Position numbers and translations under genes: made by a program. A stretch of DNA of 64,000 nt. It comes from Scedosporium boydii (taxonomy: Eukaryota > Ascomycota > Sordariomycetes > Microascales > Microascaceae). The notes under the pieces were generated by a model. It was not told the DNA's origin, made no database searches, and saw only the letters and a program-made list of their open reading frames with translations. The stretch lies in contig NJFT01000034.1 of NCBI GenBank assembly GCA_002221725.1, forward strand, positions 180,618-244,617. Direction: 5' to 3'. Every line of letters begins with the position of its first letter. The first letter of the stretch is position 1. Of this stretch, positions 1 to 10,780 are shown in pieces.

Positions 1-2551
1 AGCATGGTCTCCGCGCGGTCGAAAACGAAGGAGGGGCGAGCAAAGCGCGCGTATTATGGAATTGAGATTCATGAATTGGTCCGACTGGCATCCCTTGAGA
101 TCAAGAACCAACGGGAGAAGGACCCTACTCCCTCTCTATCTCACCCTTGCGCTACGTCTGACATCACTACTGCTCAACTCACGGGCAAGAAGTCAAAGAA
201 GGCTTTGTTATGGACTGAAAAATACAGGGCCCGGAAGTTCACGGATCTCTGCGGCGATGACGGGACAAATCGCCTGGTCCTGAGGTGGATTAAGCGTTGG
301 GACCCTATCGTCTTCCCCGGCTCGGCCAAGCCCAAGCCCAAGAAGCCGCTCTCCGCGTCCCACAAGCCCGGAGATCAAGAACCGGAACATGAGAAACCGC
401 ACAAGAAAATTCTGCTTCTTACGGGGCCTCCAGGTCTTGGGAAGACAACACTTGCTCATGTCTGCGCGAGGCAGGCCGGCTACGAGGTCGTAGAAATCAA
501 CGCAAGCGATGACAGGAGCAAGAACGTGGTTAACAACCGCATTCGTACCAGTCTGGGGACGGAGAATGTAAAGACTGTTACTAATAGCAAGCGGCCTGGG
601 GATAAGCCGTCGAGGCCTGCTCGACCCGTTTGCGTCATTGTCGACGAGGTTGACGGGGTGACCACCGGATCTGGCGCCTCTGGAGAAGGCGGTTTCATCA
701 AGGCCCTTGTGGACCTTGTCCTGGTTGACCAGAAGAACTCCTCCACCACGGAGAAATCGGAGACTACGAGTCGACGCCGAAAAAAAGGCGATGATTTCCG
801 GCAGAGACGACCTCTTATCCTAATTTGTAACGATGTCTATCACCCTTCTCTTCGACCGTTGCGGCAGTCGGGCCTAGCTGAAATTATCCACGCCGGAAAG
901 CCCTCTATTGATGCCGTCGTGGGTCGGTTGACATTGGTTTTTGAGAAGGAGGGTATCCCTTGTGAGAAGGATGCAGCAAGGAAACTTTGTGAAGCAGCCT
1001 GGGGCATGTCCAGTGGACTCGATACGAGACGGGGCGCAGAGAGTACTGTGCAAGGTGACTTGCGAGGTGTCATGGTCGTCGGGGAATGGGTGGCTGGAAG
1101 GTTCAGAAATATGCCCGACGCCGGTCCGAAGCTCACGAGACACTGGGTTGAGAAACACGTCCTACAAGATCTAACGAATGGTGGTGCCGGTGCACGCGGG
1201 ATGGGCCGTGGCGGCGTGAAGGATATCGTGACCAGGGTATTTCAAGAAGGCGCAGGCTTCCCTCGCCAGGCCCTAAAGACTACCCAAGACGCCCACCTTC
1301 GTCACGAGCAGCCAAAGGAACAACTCGGGTTTTCCGAGCTTCACAAGAGGAGCGGAATGGCCATGCTTCGGCAGATGGTGGAGACGAGCGGAGATATTGA
1401 CCGTGTCATGTCGGACATCATTTCCGAGTATCCCAATCACGAGTTTAACGACGACTGTTACCTCACCAAGCCTAATGAGGCGTACGATTGGTTGCATTTC
1501 CTCGATTCTTGCTCCACGAGGCTCTACTCTGGCCAAGAATGGGAACTTGCTCCGTATCTCAGTCAGCCCGTGCTCGCTTGCCATAACCTATTCGCATCCC
1601 CTATCCGTACCTATGGGTCGACATATGATCACAAATGGGGTGCCGATGACAAAGAAGAACCGCAGTCACGATTTTCAGGACCGCGTGCGTCCTACAATGC
1701 CCATGAGTCGGAGAAACACAACAGGAGCATGCTGCAAGCGATGCAAGGGGAATTCACTCCCACTTTGGCGCGCTTATTCCGAAGCCCCGAGGATATGGCT
1801 ACCGAGTTCATCCCCTACCTCGTCCGGATGGTTTCGCCAGCCGTCAATCCTGTCATCGTGGGAGGCGGAGGCATCAAGGGCACGAGCACGGCCAGTGTCC
1901 GGAAGGATAGCGAGAAAAAGATGGTCCGACGCGCCGCTGAGGTGATGGCAGAAGTCGGCATTGCCTTGCAGAAGGGTCGACTCGAGGGCGAGGCAATGTC
2001 AAGCCGCGGACCGCAGTTTGTTTACCGAATGGAACCGTAAGTTCATTTCGTAGATACCGTTTGAGCGCCTCGCATACAGAAGCTAAGCTAATGTGAATTG
2101 CAGGGACTTGGATGAACTTGCCGACTTCGAGACTCTTTCCCGGACCTCCTTGACATCCCACGTCCCCACCCGATATGCCGTCCGTCAAGTCCTTGACCAA
2201 GAGCTTCTTAAAGTCTCAGTCGCAAGAGCCGAAGCCGCCAGGCAAGCCAGGTTCCAAGATGCATCCCAGCCTGGTCAACAAAACACGACAACCCCAGCGC
2301 CTCTCATCCCTACTTCAAGTAACAAGGAGAACATAGATTCTGGAGAGAACACGGTGCCTGAAGCTAAAGTCAAGCGAGACTTCTTCGGTAGAATAATCAA
2401 GGAGACCGCGCCGCTAAAGGAGAGAAACGTGAACCGTGGCAACTCAGGCAGTAGCCAGAGCAAGGTGAAGGTGTGGGTCAAGTATAACGAAGGACTCAAT
2501 AATGCGGTGCGACGGCCGATTACGTTGAACGATTTCATGAAGATCTTGTAA
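1..2551 (+). CDS. CTF18: Ctf18, large subunit of the alternative clamp loader (5' end cut by window edge)
   Basis: AAA+ ATPase of the Ctf18-RFC complex, which loads or unloads PCNA and supports sister-chromatid cohesion. The reading frame is open to base 1 and the first ATG at 4 lies just before the family motif YYGIEIHEL, which normally has more residues ahead of it, so the true start is probably outside the window. Exons are 1-2036 and 2104-2551, with a 67-nt GTAAGT..CAG intron; 826 residues are visible from the ATG at 4. Counting from that ATG, an RFC-type box (LWTEKYRARKFTDL) precedes the Walker A GPPGLGKTT at about 141-149. Walker B (IVDEVDG) is near 212 and sensor 1 (LICND) near 275. 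The C-terminal end (VKVWVKYNEGLNNAVRRPIT) is the conserved tail that in this family contacts Dcc1-Ctf8. It converges with CLP1, leaving 130 bp between the stops. Identity is confident. Confidence 0.93.
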
Positions 2552-2681
2552 ATAGGAATGCATTGGCCAGCGTGTAATTTTCACAGATGCATTTATAATG
2601 ATCAGTCTAATTTCATCGCTTTTCTGTTCTCTTGTCATTGGGTATCTAGAATCTAGTCGCGAGAGGGAAAAGGCAGGATGT

Positions 2682-4262
2682 TCAGCCGAGAAGGTTGACA
2701 TGAGGTTCTGGCCATTTCCCAAGGATGAGCGGTCGATCTCCAAGTCTTCCGGGCAGCGGCGCCAACAGTTTTATCTTAGACTTGTCAACATCGACATGCG
2801 CGACGTACACGAACCCGAGAACGAGAGACGTCCGGATCGCCTCCGCGGTATCCTTGACCGAAGCTTGCATGATAGCTAGTGTCCAGTGTACCATATCGGC
2901 GGTAGGCTTGACTCGATCCAGCGCTTTAGCATCCGGTGTATATTCACCGTCTTGAACGTGATACTAGTTAGCTCCATCCCACCGTCTTCGATGCATCGCA
3001 AGGGGTTTCATGGCGCGGGGAACTTACTCTCGGGTAGCTTGAATATTGTCAGGCTGTCGAAGTCAACAAGTTGTGTTGAAGGACTCAGCACCATTCTCGA
3101 ATCGCCAAAGAAGTATTCCTTGATATCCGCCTCTCTTTCTTGAAGTAACCATAGCTCATCTCTTTCCGGGATCAATTTAGATTTGAAGATGTTTACAATG
3201 TGTATTTGCTCTTCAGAATGTGCCATTTCGTCCTTTAGCATCTCCTTGAGCTGTTCCTCGAGGCCCTGCGAGTCAATAGTAATTACAACGTTCACTGAAA
3301 ACAAGGTTAGCAAGATTGTCAGGAACAGGAGCAAGCGTTCGCGCTAGGGTATAAATGCTCACCCGAGAACTCGGAAATGATGTGCGACAGCAAATCCAGG
3401 CCTTCCATACTATCGGGTTGAATGCCTGCGGTATCGATAATCAAACCAGATCTCTTGACATTCGGGTCCTCGGACAACCTTGCCGATACCGACTCGGCCA
3501 TTGTCGTCGTTATCTCCCTGTAAAGACCAGCATCATCCTCGATATTCTGGTGTCCGTAGAAGTGTACAATCGGTAACTTTGGTGGGATAGATCCGGGTCC
3601 GCTAGCTGGGGCTGCACCCCAGCCCTGCCGCGATTCGATATCCATCATCGAGGCAAAGACGGCGGCGCTCAGCGTTCCGGGAAGTGTCAACATGCCTTCG
3701 TCGGGGTTTAAGTTAACCACCAACGGTTGGTCTCCCCTCTTCGTGGCATAGGAAGCCAGTGTCTTCACACAGGTGGTTTTTCCTGAATTCGGCGTGCCGG
3801 CGATCAAGACCCTAGGACCGGTGCGACCTGTTGCGGCAGCCTTGAGCCGCTCGTGGTGAAGCCCAAAATGTATGTTGACGTACATGTTGGGAACATTCTC
3901 GGCAGGCGGGACATCCTTGATAACCCACTCCTTGTCGCAGGTTCCATCGACTTCTAGTTTGCATCCTTGGAGAGTCAGGATGTTGGTCTTGATGCTGGAG
4001 AAGTGGTACGGATGGTTCAGGTTCAGCTCGGTGCCGTCCTTTTCGGCGGTTCCCGAGACGAGCTTCACCGTCAGGCCGGGGCTACCAAAGCCAACCTCAA
4101 AGCAGTACTGTCCAAAGGGCGGAAGCTCGATCTCTCGCGTCGAGGAAACGGCCGGGGCCTAGGGATGAGATGTCAGACTCTAATCCTCTACAGTCGATTT
4201 GGTTATCGTCGGGTCGACTTTACCGCTTCCTCCATCAACCCTAGCCCAGGAATAGCAGCCAT
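2682..4262 (-). CDS. CLP1: Clp1, mRNA cleavage/polyadenylation factor IA subunit
   Basis: Component of cleavage factor IA (binds Pcf11) in pre-mRNA 3'-end formation; the family derives from polynucleotide 5'-hydroxyl kinases. Exons on the minus strand are 4262-4224, 4158-3363, 3294-3028 and 2950-2682, giving 456 residues, the usual length. The start MAAIPGLGLMEEA fits the fungal N-terminus. The P-loop GTPNSGKTT lies at about 134-142. It is followed by the Clp1 ATP-site region (VNLNPDEG) and LIIDTAGI, and the conserved end GRLGDRPLILGKWPEPHVNL. The last intron uses a TTCAAG acceptor 16 nt after a CTAAC branch site, because the nearer TAG would cause an in-frame stop. It is divergent from the PMP3-type gene. 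Confidence 0.94.
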
Positions 4263-4938
4263 CTTGGAGTCCCACCTTTGCCCAGTTTTCAAAGGGGGTC
4301 AAATCCGCTTTCGAATACTTCCGCAACTGCAGGTAGCTTTGTTGATTGGGCTTGATGTCGGGGACGGAACAAAGGCAACTAGGAAAGAGATGGAAGACCA
4401 TCACACCATGAATAAGATGCTTGATTTAAATCCTGCAGTGAATCACTTCAGAGAGTGAAATTACATGAGACCCAAAATTAGATGCTAAATCTCCGTTCCA
4501 AAACCTCCTTATTCTCGGTCTAAACTGAGCTCTGCTCGTTCTTGTTCATTTTCTTCGAACAAAGCTTGCTGAAGGCTGGTTTGAACTCAATTGGATAGGA
4601 GTGTTGGCAGTTGTATGTCAGCTGTCTCAAGCAAGTGGCATGCTTTCAAAACAAACGATCCATCGCTAACAAATTAAGCAGTAGTTAACATACTAGGACG
4701 TTAGTACGCTATTATCTTCGCCTTGATCACCTGGCCTGAAGCCGGCGTAATCCTCCAGGTCCCCGCGCTGCGTCATTCGTCATTCGTATTCGCCCGTTTA
4801 TTCGGCTGGGAGACCTCCGACCAACCTTCATGTTCTCTTGATTCTTGCCTACTCACCATCGCTCTTCCGATCTTTGAAAACATCGATTTACAGCCATTTA
4901 CGAACCTCGTCCCCCAACTCTTCCGCTCGATATCCGCC
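4263..4938. promoter_or_regulatory. Divergent promoter region between CLP1 and the PMP3-type gene
   Basis: A 676-bp gap between two divergent starts. No conserved open frame is seen on either strand. The part nearest the PMP3-type start is C/T-rich, as in many fungal leaders. Confidence 0.5.
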
Positions 4939-5560
4939 ATGTGTACCCCGGACATCTTCCTCGGCATCCTCGCCATTCTCTTCCCTCCTCTGCCAGGTAT
5001 GAGTTATCACGATCCGGGAACCCCGCCACCTTCACCATCGCAAGGCGGCCACCCACGCGTCTCACCCCAGCGCTGCGCTTTTTTTGCAACGATCGCTCAC
5101 AAGATTATATAGTCTGGGTAAAGCGTGGAATCTGCTCCACAGACTCCCTGATCAACATCCTTCTCTTCTGCCTCGGCTACGTATGTTAATGCCCTTCTAT
5201 TACGCCAAACCTCGCCGGACGAGCTCTTGCTAACCCAGTAACTAGATCCCCGGCCTCCTCCATGCGTGGTACATCATCGCAAAATACCCCGATCCGACCT
5301 TCGAATATGATACCATAGACCAGGAGGACGGAAGTCGTGTGACATACGTCGTCATCCAGAGTCCCGCCACGAGCCCCCCTCCTCGCCAGCCGCACATCTC
5401 TTACGGAACAGTCGGCCCTGCACCGCACTCTGCTCCACCCTCTGCTCCTCAGCAGAGCCCCAATGTCCATGCTAATGCTGAAGGTTCTAGCAGCAATGCA
5501 CCCTGCCCTCCAAGTTACGCCGAGGTTGTAGCTGGAGACAACAAGATTCAGGCTCCTTAA
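4939..5560 (+). CDS. Pmp3/UPF0057 plasma-membrane proteolipid with long C-terminal tail
   Basis: Small two-helix membrane protein of the Pmp3 (UPF0057) family, whose yeast member affects plasma-membrane potential and salt tolerance. Exons 4939-4996, 5113-5180 and 5246-5560 encode 146 residues. The core covers residues 1 to about 55: a first hydrophobic helix (IFLGILAILFPPLPVWV), the family-type loop with RGI and TDS, and a second helix (LINILLFCLGYIPGLLHAWYI). Introns are 116 and 65 nt and lie inside the core. Yeast Pmp3 stops soon after the second helix. This protein instead continues for about 90 residues rich in Pro, Ser and Gln, ending in PPSYAEVV, a PPxY motif of the type recognised by WW-domain (Rsp5-like) ubiquitin ligases. 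That functional reading is inference. Confidence 0.87.
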
Positions 5561-6126
5561 GCGTCCCTTGACCGAACTATCGATCTACCCGCTCTAGACC
5601 GCCCTAACTGTCTTGTTGGCAGGGATTTCCCTAGCCTCTTAGAGTTACTTCTATAGGAGGCATTCTGTGTGATCTTCCAAACCTTGAATTATATGGCGTT
5701 TCACGGAGCTTTATAGCATGGACGGACGGATGGACTTGTTTTTGTTTCTCATTTCTAAGTGTTGGGACGGCGACAGCAAACTGTTAATTCGCCATCCCTA
5801 GCCGACTGACACTACATGGCTTCTAAGGGTTGGGATATGATTACCGTATCGCAGTCACTTCGCGATCAATTGGAGTATGTATTACGCTTGGGGTTGTCAT
5901 TCATTATATCACGCTCCAACGGTAGCCAGCAGTGTATATCATTTTCCAAGTTTCTTTGCGCAGAATTTGAATTTCGACGAACTTTTTATTGGCAGTGTCC
6001 TAAAGACCGCAGAACTAATGTACATTCTCCAATCTTCCGCCCCTTTTCAAGATTCTCATTCGTATTTTCTCCAACCGCGCCTGCGGCTCAGATCGAGTAG
6101 GCCAAATGGATTTAGTTAACTAGTTT
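5561..6126. other. Convergent 3' regions of the PMP3-type gene and ARB1
   Basis: A 566-bp gap between two stop codons facing each other. It is AT-richer than the genes, with no supported open frame; it probably holds both 3' untranslated regions. Confidence 0.5.
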
Positions 6127-8105
6127 CTAGTTTTTGTACAAATCCTCGTCAAAGAAATCCTTCACGGTACGAGCGGCCTTGCGCGGAGGTCCGCGCCTAT
6201 AGCGACGCATAAGCACCTGGGGCAACAGGGTCTGGAAGGGCGGAAGAATGGTGGGACACTCAACCATGAACTTGAGGCCAATGTTGAGCTCAGCAAGTCT
6301 CACGCGGATGAAGAATCCCCGCTTCAAGTGCTGGAGGATACTGTCCTCCATGATGATGCGGTCAATACCCTTGCGGGGGACTCGCGCAGGCTCTCCGTAA
6401 AACGCGAGGCTGGGGAGAACAACATGTTTGACGGTGACGTATCCGAGGTTAAGGTCGCTGTCGATTCCGTAGATTTTGAGATGCGAGTTGAAAAGCATGG
6501 TCTGCTGGTGATTCGATCGATGGACACCCAGGATCTGAAGATCAAATTCTTGGACATTGGCGATTTGGACGACCGAGGTGCTACGCATGTTGGCGTATAC
6601 ATGGGGTAGGGAGTGAACTCCGACCGCCGCCATCAGAAGGAGCTCCCTCTCGTTGCACTTCGTCGCATCGCTAATTTCGAACGGGGTATTGTTGCCGTCA
6701 CCAGCGAAGAGGCCCAGGAGAACATTGTTGAAGAAGCTGGGCAGCTTTCGAGTGCAGTCGAAGATCATGGTCATGTCGGTCTTTCCTTCGTCACAAAGCT
6801 TGAGAGCCTTCTCGATGTCGTCTCTATATTCGTCACAAACTTTGTGCTTCAGCACGTACTTCAAAAAGTCTGCGACAACGTCAATGGCGATAAGCATTTG
6901 GCCCTTTGGATCGGTCTCGGTCTGCCAGATCATTCGAGGGATGGCCTCCGAGATGTAGCCGGCTACCACTCTATACCAGTCAACAGACCAGTCACCAGGG
7001 GCATTGGGATCGTAGTACTGGAGGTCATCAGGCGAGCCGTAAAGCTTGCCCTCTGAGGCGACGAGATGGGCCTGGACGACGTCGCCCTCGTCCATAGCCT
7101 TGCTGTCGCTGCCATAGCTGACAGGGACGTGGGCGTTGACGCCTCCCAGGAATAAATACTCGTTGAAGAACTTGGATTTCTTTTGATCAAGCTTTGCGTG
7201 CTCGCGGAAGCGCATGATGCCAATCTCGAGGCGCCTTCATTTCCTGTCGTTAGCCCATGATATTCTCTAAAGTCAACGGTATCTCGAAGCAGTGGGAACG
7301 CACTGAGGAAAGGGAAGGTCCCTGGGAAAAGAGAGTTAGCATTTCGAAGAATCAAACATGGCGATTGAGTCCTAGAAAGGCAACTTACGGGCTATAGAGT
7401 CCAGGCTCATTCTTTTCGCGGACGTCCGAGGCGGCGATCGAGGCCGGCTGAGTATCCATCTTGTCCATATCGTCTTCGTCTGGAGGTTGGTTAGCCAGGC
7501 GTCGATTTTGGAAAATGTAGCAGTGGCAGATGGTATTGGAGACGGATGAATGATGCGAAATACAAACCATCAGTAGTACCATCATGGATGGCCAGTTCCT
7601 CCACATTGATCTCATCCATCCCGTCAGTGCCGGATGACGCCTTCCTGCGCTTCGCACGTTTCTTCTTTTTCTTGGCACCTTCGGCCGGAGGCCCATCAAT
7701 CGCATCAACTTCGGCATCTCCAACAATCTCACCACCAGCATTAGCAGTATCTTCAGACTCGCTAGCCTTTCGAGCCTTGGCTCTGGCTCTGTGTCGAGCC
7801 CTTTTGGCCCTTACTCGAGCTTGGCGATCATCATCAACCTCGTTGGTTTCAAGGCCCTCATTAGCGCCAACAGCGAGGGCGTCACCAATGTCAGTGGAAG
7901 TGATGGGATCAGTAATAGGTTCAGTGCCGGAATCATTGCCAACAGTTGTGGAAGAGGTCGGAAGAGCACAACTCTCAACAGGTTCATTTGTAGACTGGGG
8001 GGTGGGATCCACATCGTTGGAGCCAGAGCCAGAGCCCAAGCTTGTGCCACCACCATCAGGTGGGTTGGACTTTTTGACCCTATCGTCTGGAAAGGTGAGC
8101 TGCAT
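6127..8105 (-). CDS. ARB1: Arb1, subunit of the Argonaute siRNA chaperone (ARC) complex
   Basis: Homologue of fission-yeast Arb1, which with Arb2 holds Argonaute carrying duplex siRNA and is needed for RNAi-directed heterochromatin. Exons on the minus strand are 8105-7568, 7479-7389, 7321-7304 and 7234-6127, giving 584 residues. The N-terminal 180 residues are low-complexity, with two basic patches (about 97-113 and 145-155) that could be nuclear signals. The Arb1 domain follows: PFPQRLEIGIMRFREHAK, then FNEYLFLGGV, and on to a basic C-terminus (MRRYRRGPPRKAAR). The third exon is only 18 nt. It is required to keep frame and gives PDLPFPQRLE across the junctions. Its presence implies that the host keeps an RNAi/heterochromatin pathway. 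Confidence 0.88.
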
Positions 8106-9506
8106 GGTGAGCTTATGAAATGTTAGACGAGGTCTTTTATGAGGAATGAGATGGCAATGGGAGGAGAAGAAGAGGGGGGAGAGAAGGACAAGTCATGAAA
8201 ATACTTACTAGATCTGCACCCAATACAGACTCGTAGGGGGTTTTCTTGATGGCTCTGAGAGTTGTACCTTCCTCACATATGACTAGGAGAGGGTCAGAGA
8301 GGGTTTGCTGGGCAGAAGGAGGGTAAACTGCCTCTGAATTCGCCAACTGCAATAGAAATCACAGACTCATCTGGTAAAAGAAGAGGTATAGAGCTGGCCT
8401 TCAAAGAAGATGGAAAAAAGGAATTGATGTTTGCTCATAGTAAGAAGGGCAAACAGGTAGGCCATTCATTATAAGCCATTATCCAAGTGCGGAAATAATG
8501 AAATCTGCATCTTGAGCAAACGGATTCTGATATATGGAGGGAGCAAATGATCTACAACTCCTTCCTGATCCAATTCTAAGCGTCTCCCATTAGGACAAAT
8601 CTACATTTTACCACTATTCTTTGGGAGGCTTGGAAGTCCCGAAAATAGTTAATATCTAAGAGATGAGAGCCACAACAATGTCAAGCCTGCCCCAGGAACC
8701 TGGAGAGTCTAGTCATTGACATCTCAGATATCTCCAATGGGGATCAAGCAAACAATCCGTTTGTGTTACCTCGGTACAGACACTGGAATTGGTCAAACAG
8801 CAAGAAACCTGAACTCGAGAGACACCCTAAGTTTTGGGGCTGCACTTGCGAGGCGAGAAATGCAGGCACTGCAATAATGGTCATGTATAATTCGCAAGTT
8901 TGGGATGTCGGATGTCTTGGTGTTACCGCCACGAAATGTGCTGCAGCCAGCCGAGTCAAGCCACTGTCATACTGCCCTAGAGGGAAATATTCGACAGAGA
9001 GGTTCGGTCAGGGAACAACTCAGATGGCGGATATGTGAAGATGGCGCCCAAGATGCAGTTCGCCTTGACGAGCTTGTCTCCATCCGGTGGAAAATTAAAC
9101 ATATTGATTGATAAGAGGCTCTAGGCTCCGACTCGACGTCACTGCTCATTTTGGCAAGTTCGGTAAGCTCAGCCTCAATAATGGGACGAGCGGTGAGTAG
9201 AATGCTAGATGGAGAAAGTGCCGTCATTCATATATTCATTTCGTTGGGCTGGATCTCTATGGACATGCCGTCGAAGGCTTCCATGCCGCCTTTTTATCCC
9301 TCTTCTCTTTTCCTTTCACTTTTTCTGCTTTTTCTCCTCTCCCTTTCCCTCCCCCCTTATCATCCAGTTGGGTATTTGCGAATGCCAAGTCGCCGCTTGT
9401 TACATGCAAACGTAAAACAAAATGCAATGGAAAACTGAGAAACACGCTCAAGTCTAAGCTTTGCCCTGTGCCTTTTTTCCTCTTTCCCTCCAAGCCGCGA
9501 ACCATC
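8106..9506. other. ARB1 upstream region and 3' flank of the inositol kinase gene
   Basis: A 1401-bp gap. Just upstream of ARB1, on the minus strand at 8345-8208, there is an exon-like open stretch (acceptor ATTGCAG, donor GTAAGT) without an ATG; it may be part of a spliced leader. Nothing else is recognisable. A C/T-rich run lies at about 9290-9360. Confidence 0.4.
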
Positions 9507-10780
9507 TTACGCAGCCAACTCCTCGAATATGCGACGGAGGCTTCGGACACCTGTGAGGCTGTTCTCATCTGGTCCCTCGCCCGGTACCCACTTGGCGTGG
9601 GCAAAATCGATAAGCTTTACCGTATATACCTTGGGGAAAGTGATGGTGATTTCTTCCTCCTCCTCGGAATATTCTGTCATCACGATCCCGCTGTCCATCC
9701 GGGATGTCTTGAACTCAACCGTCTCGATCCGTTCCACTAGCGTATTGTTCTTCTCGATGGCAGCTTCTAGCGTCTCACCGTGGCCTTCGTAGATGAATAG
9801 AATGCTAGCAGAATACATCCTACTCTCGTGCTTCTCGAGGATTTCCTCGATGCGCCTGAGGTCTTGCGCGAACCCGCCGCAAACAGCCTTGCCAAGGGCA
9901 TCGTCGATACCTGCTGCGTTGTTGAAGACAAACTTCCGAACAGCATCGACAAAGGTGTCGTTATTCACCTGTGTCCTGCCGTAGTCCCTGTCGTATACCC
10001 TATAATCATCCTCGTTGAGTTCGGTCTTGTCATGGGAACCCTGGTAAACCCTCATACCAGCAATGCGACATCCGTAGTTCGCATGCGTTGTTTCCGCGGC
10101 AATAGCATCGAACCTTTGCCTCTTTTGGAGCGGGGCATCGTCGGCCCAGAGGCGGACGCCAAGCTTCGCGTCGAGGATATTTGGCTTCTTGTAGCCGTGG
10201 GTACAGTTTTCGAGCACGATGGCTTGAGTAGTCTTGATGCGCTTGTCCTTGTTGGGTTTCCAAGTCACGTTGTCCTTGGCAGCACCTTCTTGCGAGGTGG
10301 ATGGCACTGTCGCTTCCTGAGCAGCAGAACAAGTGACAACTGGTGGTACTGCAACTGCAGATGCAGTCTCTGCTACTTGCAGTAGAGCGGCTGCGACATC
10401 GACGACGGGCGGGAGATCTTCCTCGGCCGAGCTAACCTCAGCAGGATCAGAAAGTGAGAGTGTTCCCATGAAGAGAGGCATAATTTCAGTAAACTCTACA
10501 AACTTCTCGCTTGCCGACTGATAAAAATCAATTTCTTTCTGAGTGCAGGGTTTAATAAAAAGCTCGCCATCAGCATCTGAGAGGACACCAGCACTGCCAG
10601 GAGCGGTCAGTAATGGTTTGGAAAATACCTTGTCAAATGCTGTGCCAATCTTGATTGCTGTTGTCGTAGACTGCAGCAGAAGCAGAAAAGGGTAGGGAAA
10701 AAAAAATCAACTTACTGTCCAGCCACAGCATGGCCATAGTCGACAAGGTCGTCTCGATGAGGAATTTCTTTATTGCTCAT
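9507..10780 (-). CDS. Inositol polyphosphate (multi)kinase, IPK/Arg82 family
   Basis: ATP-dependent kinase phosphorylating inositol phosphates (IP3/IP4 to IP5 in Arg82/IPMK). Exons on the minus strand are 10780-10716 and 10593-9507, with a 122-nt intron; the product is 383 residues. The N-terminus reads GHAGVLSDADGELFIKPC, characteristic of the family. The signature PxxxDxKxG is PNILDAKLG at about 159-167, in the inositol-binding segment. SASILFIYEG and the ATP-site IDFAHA (near 355) follow. An Ala/Val/Glu-rich insertion at about 72-128 separates the N-terminal strands from the signature. The closest functional match is the Arg82 (multikinase) branch, but IP6K-like substrate use cannot be excluded from sequence alone. 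Confidence 0.9.

Noticed and set aside
8208..8345. Exon-like minus-strand stretch with acceptor and GTAAGT donor upstream of ARB1
   Set aside because: No ATG, no recognisable protein and no partner exons; possibly a spliced leader of ARB1 but unsupported.
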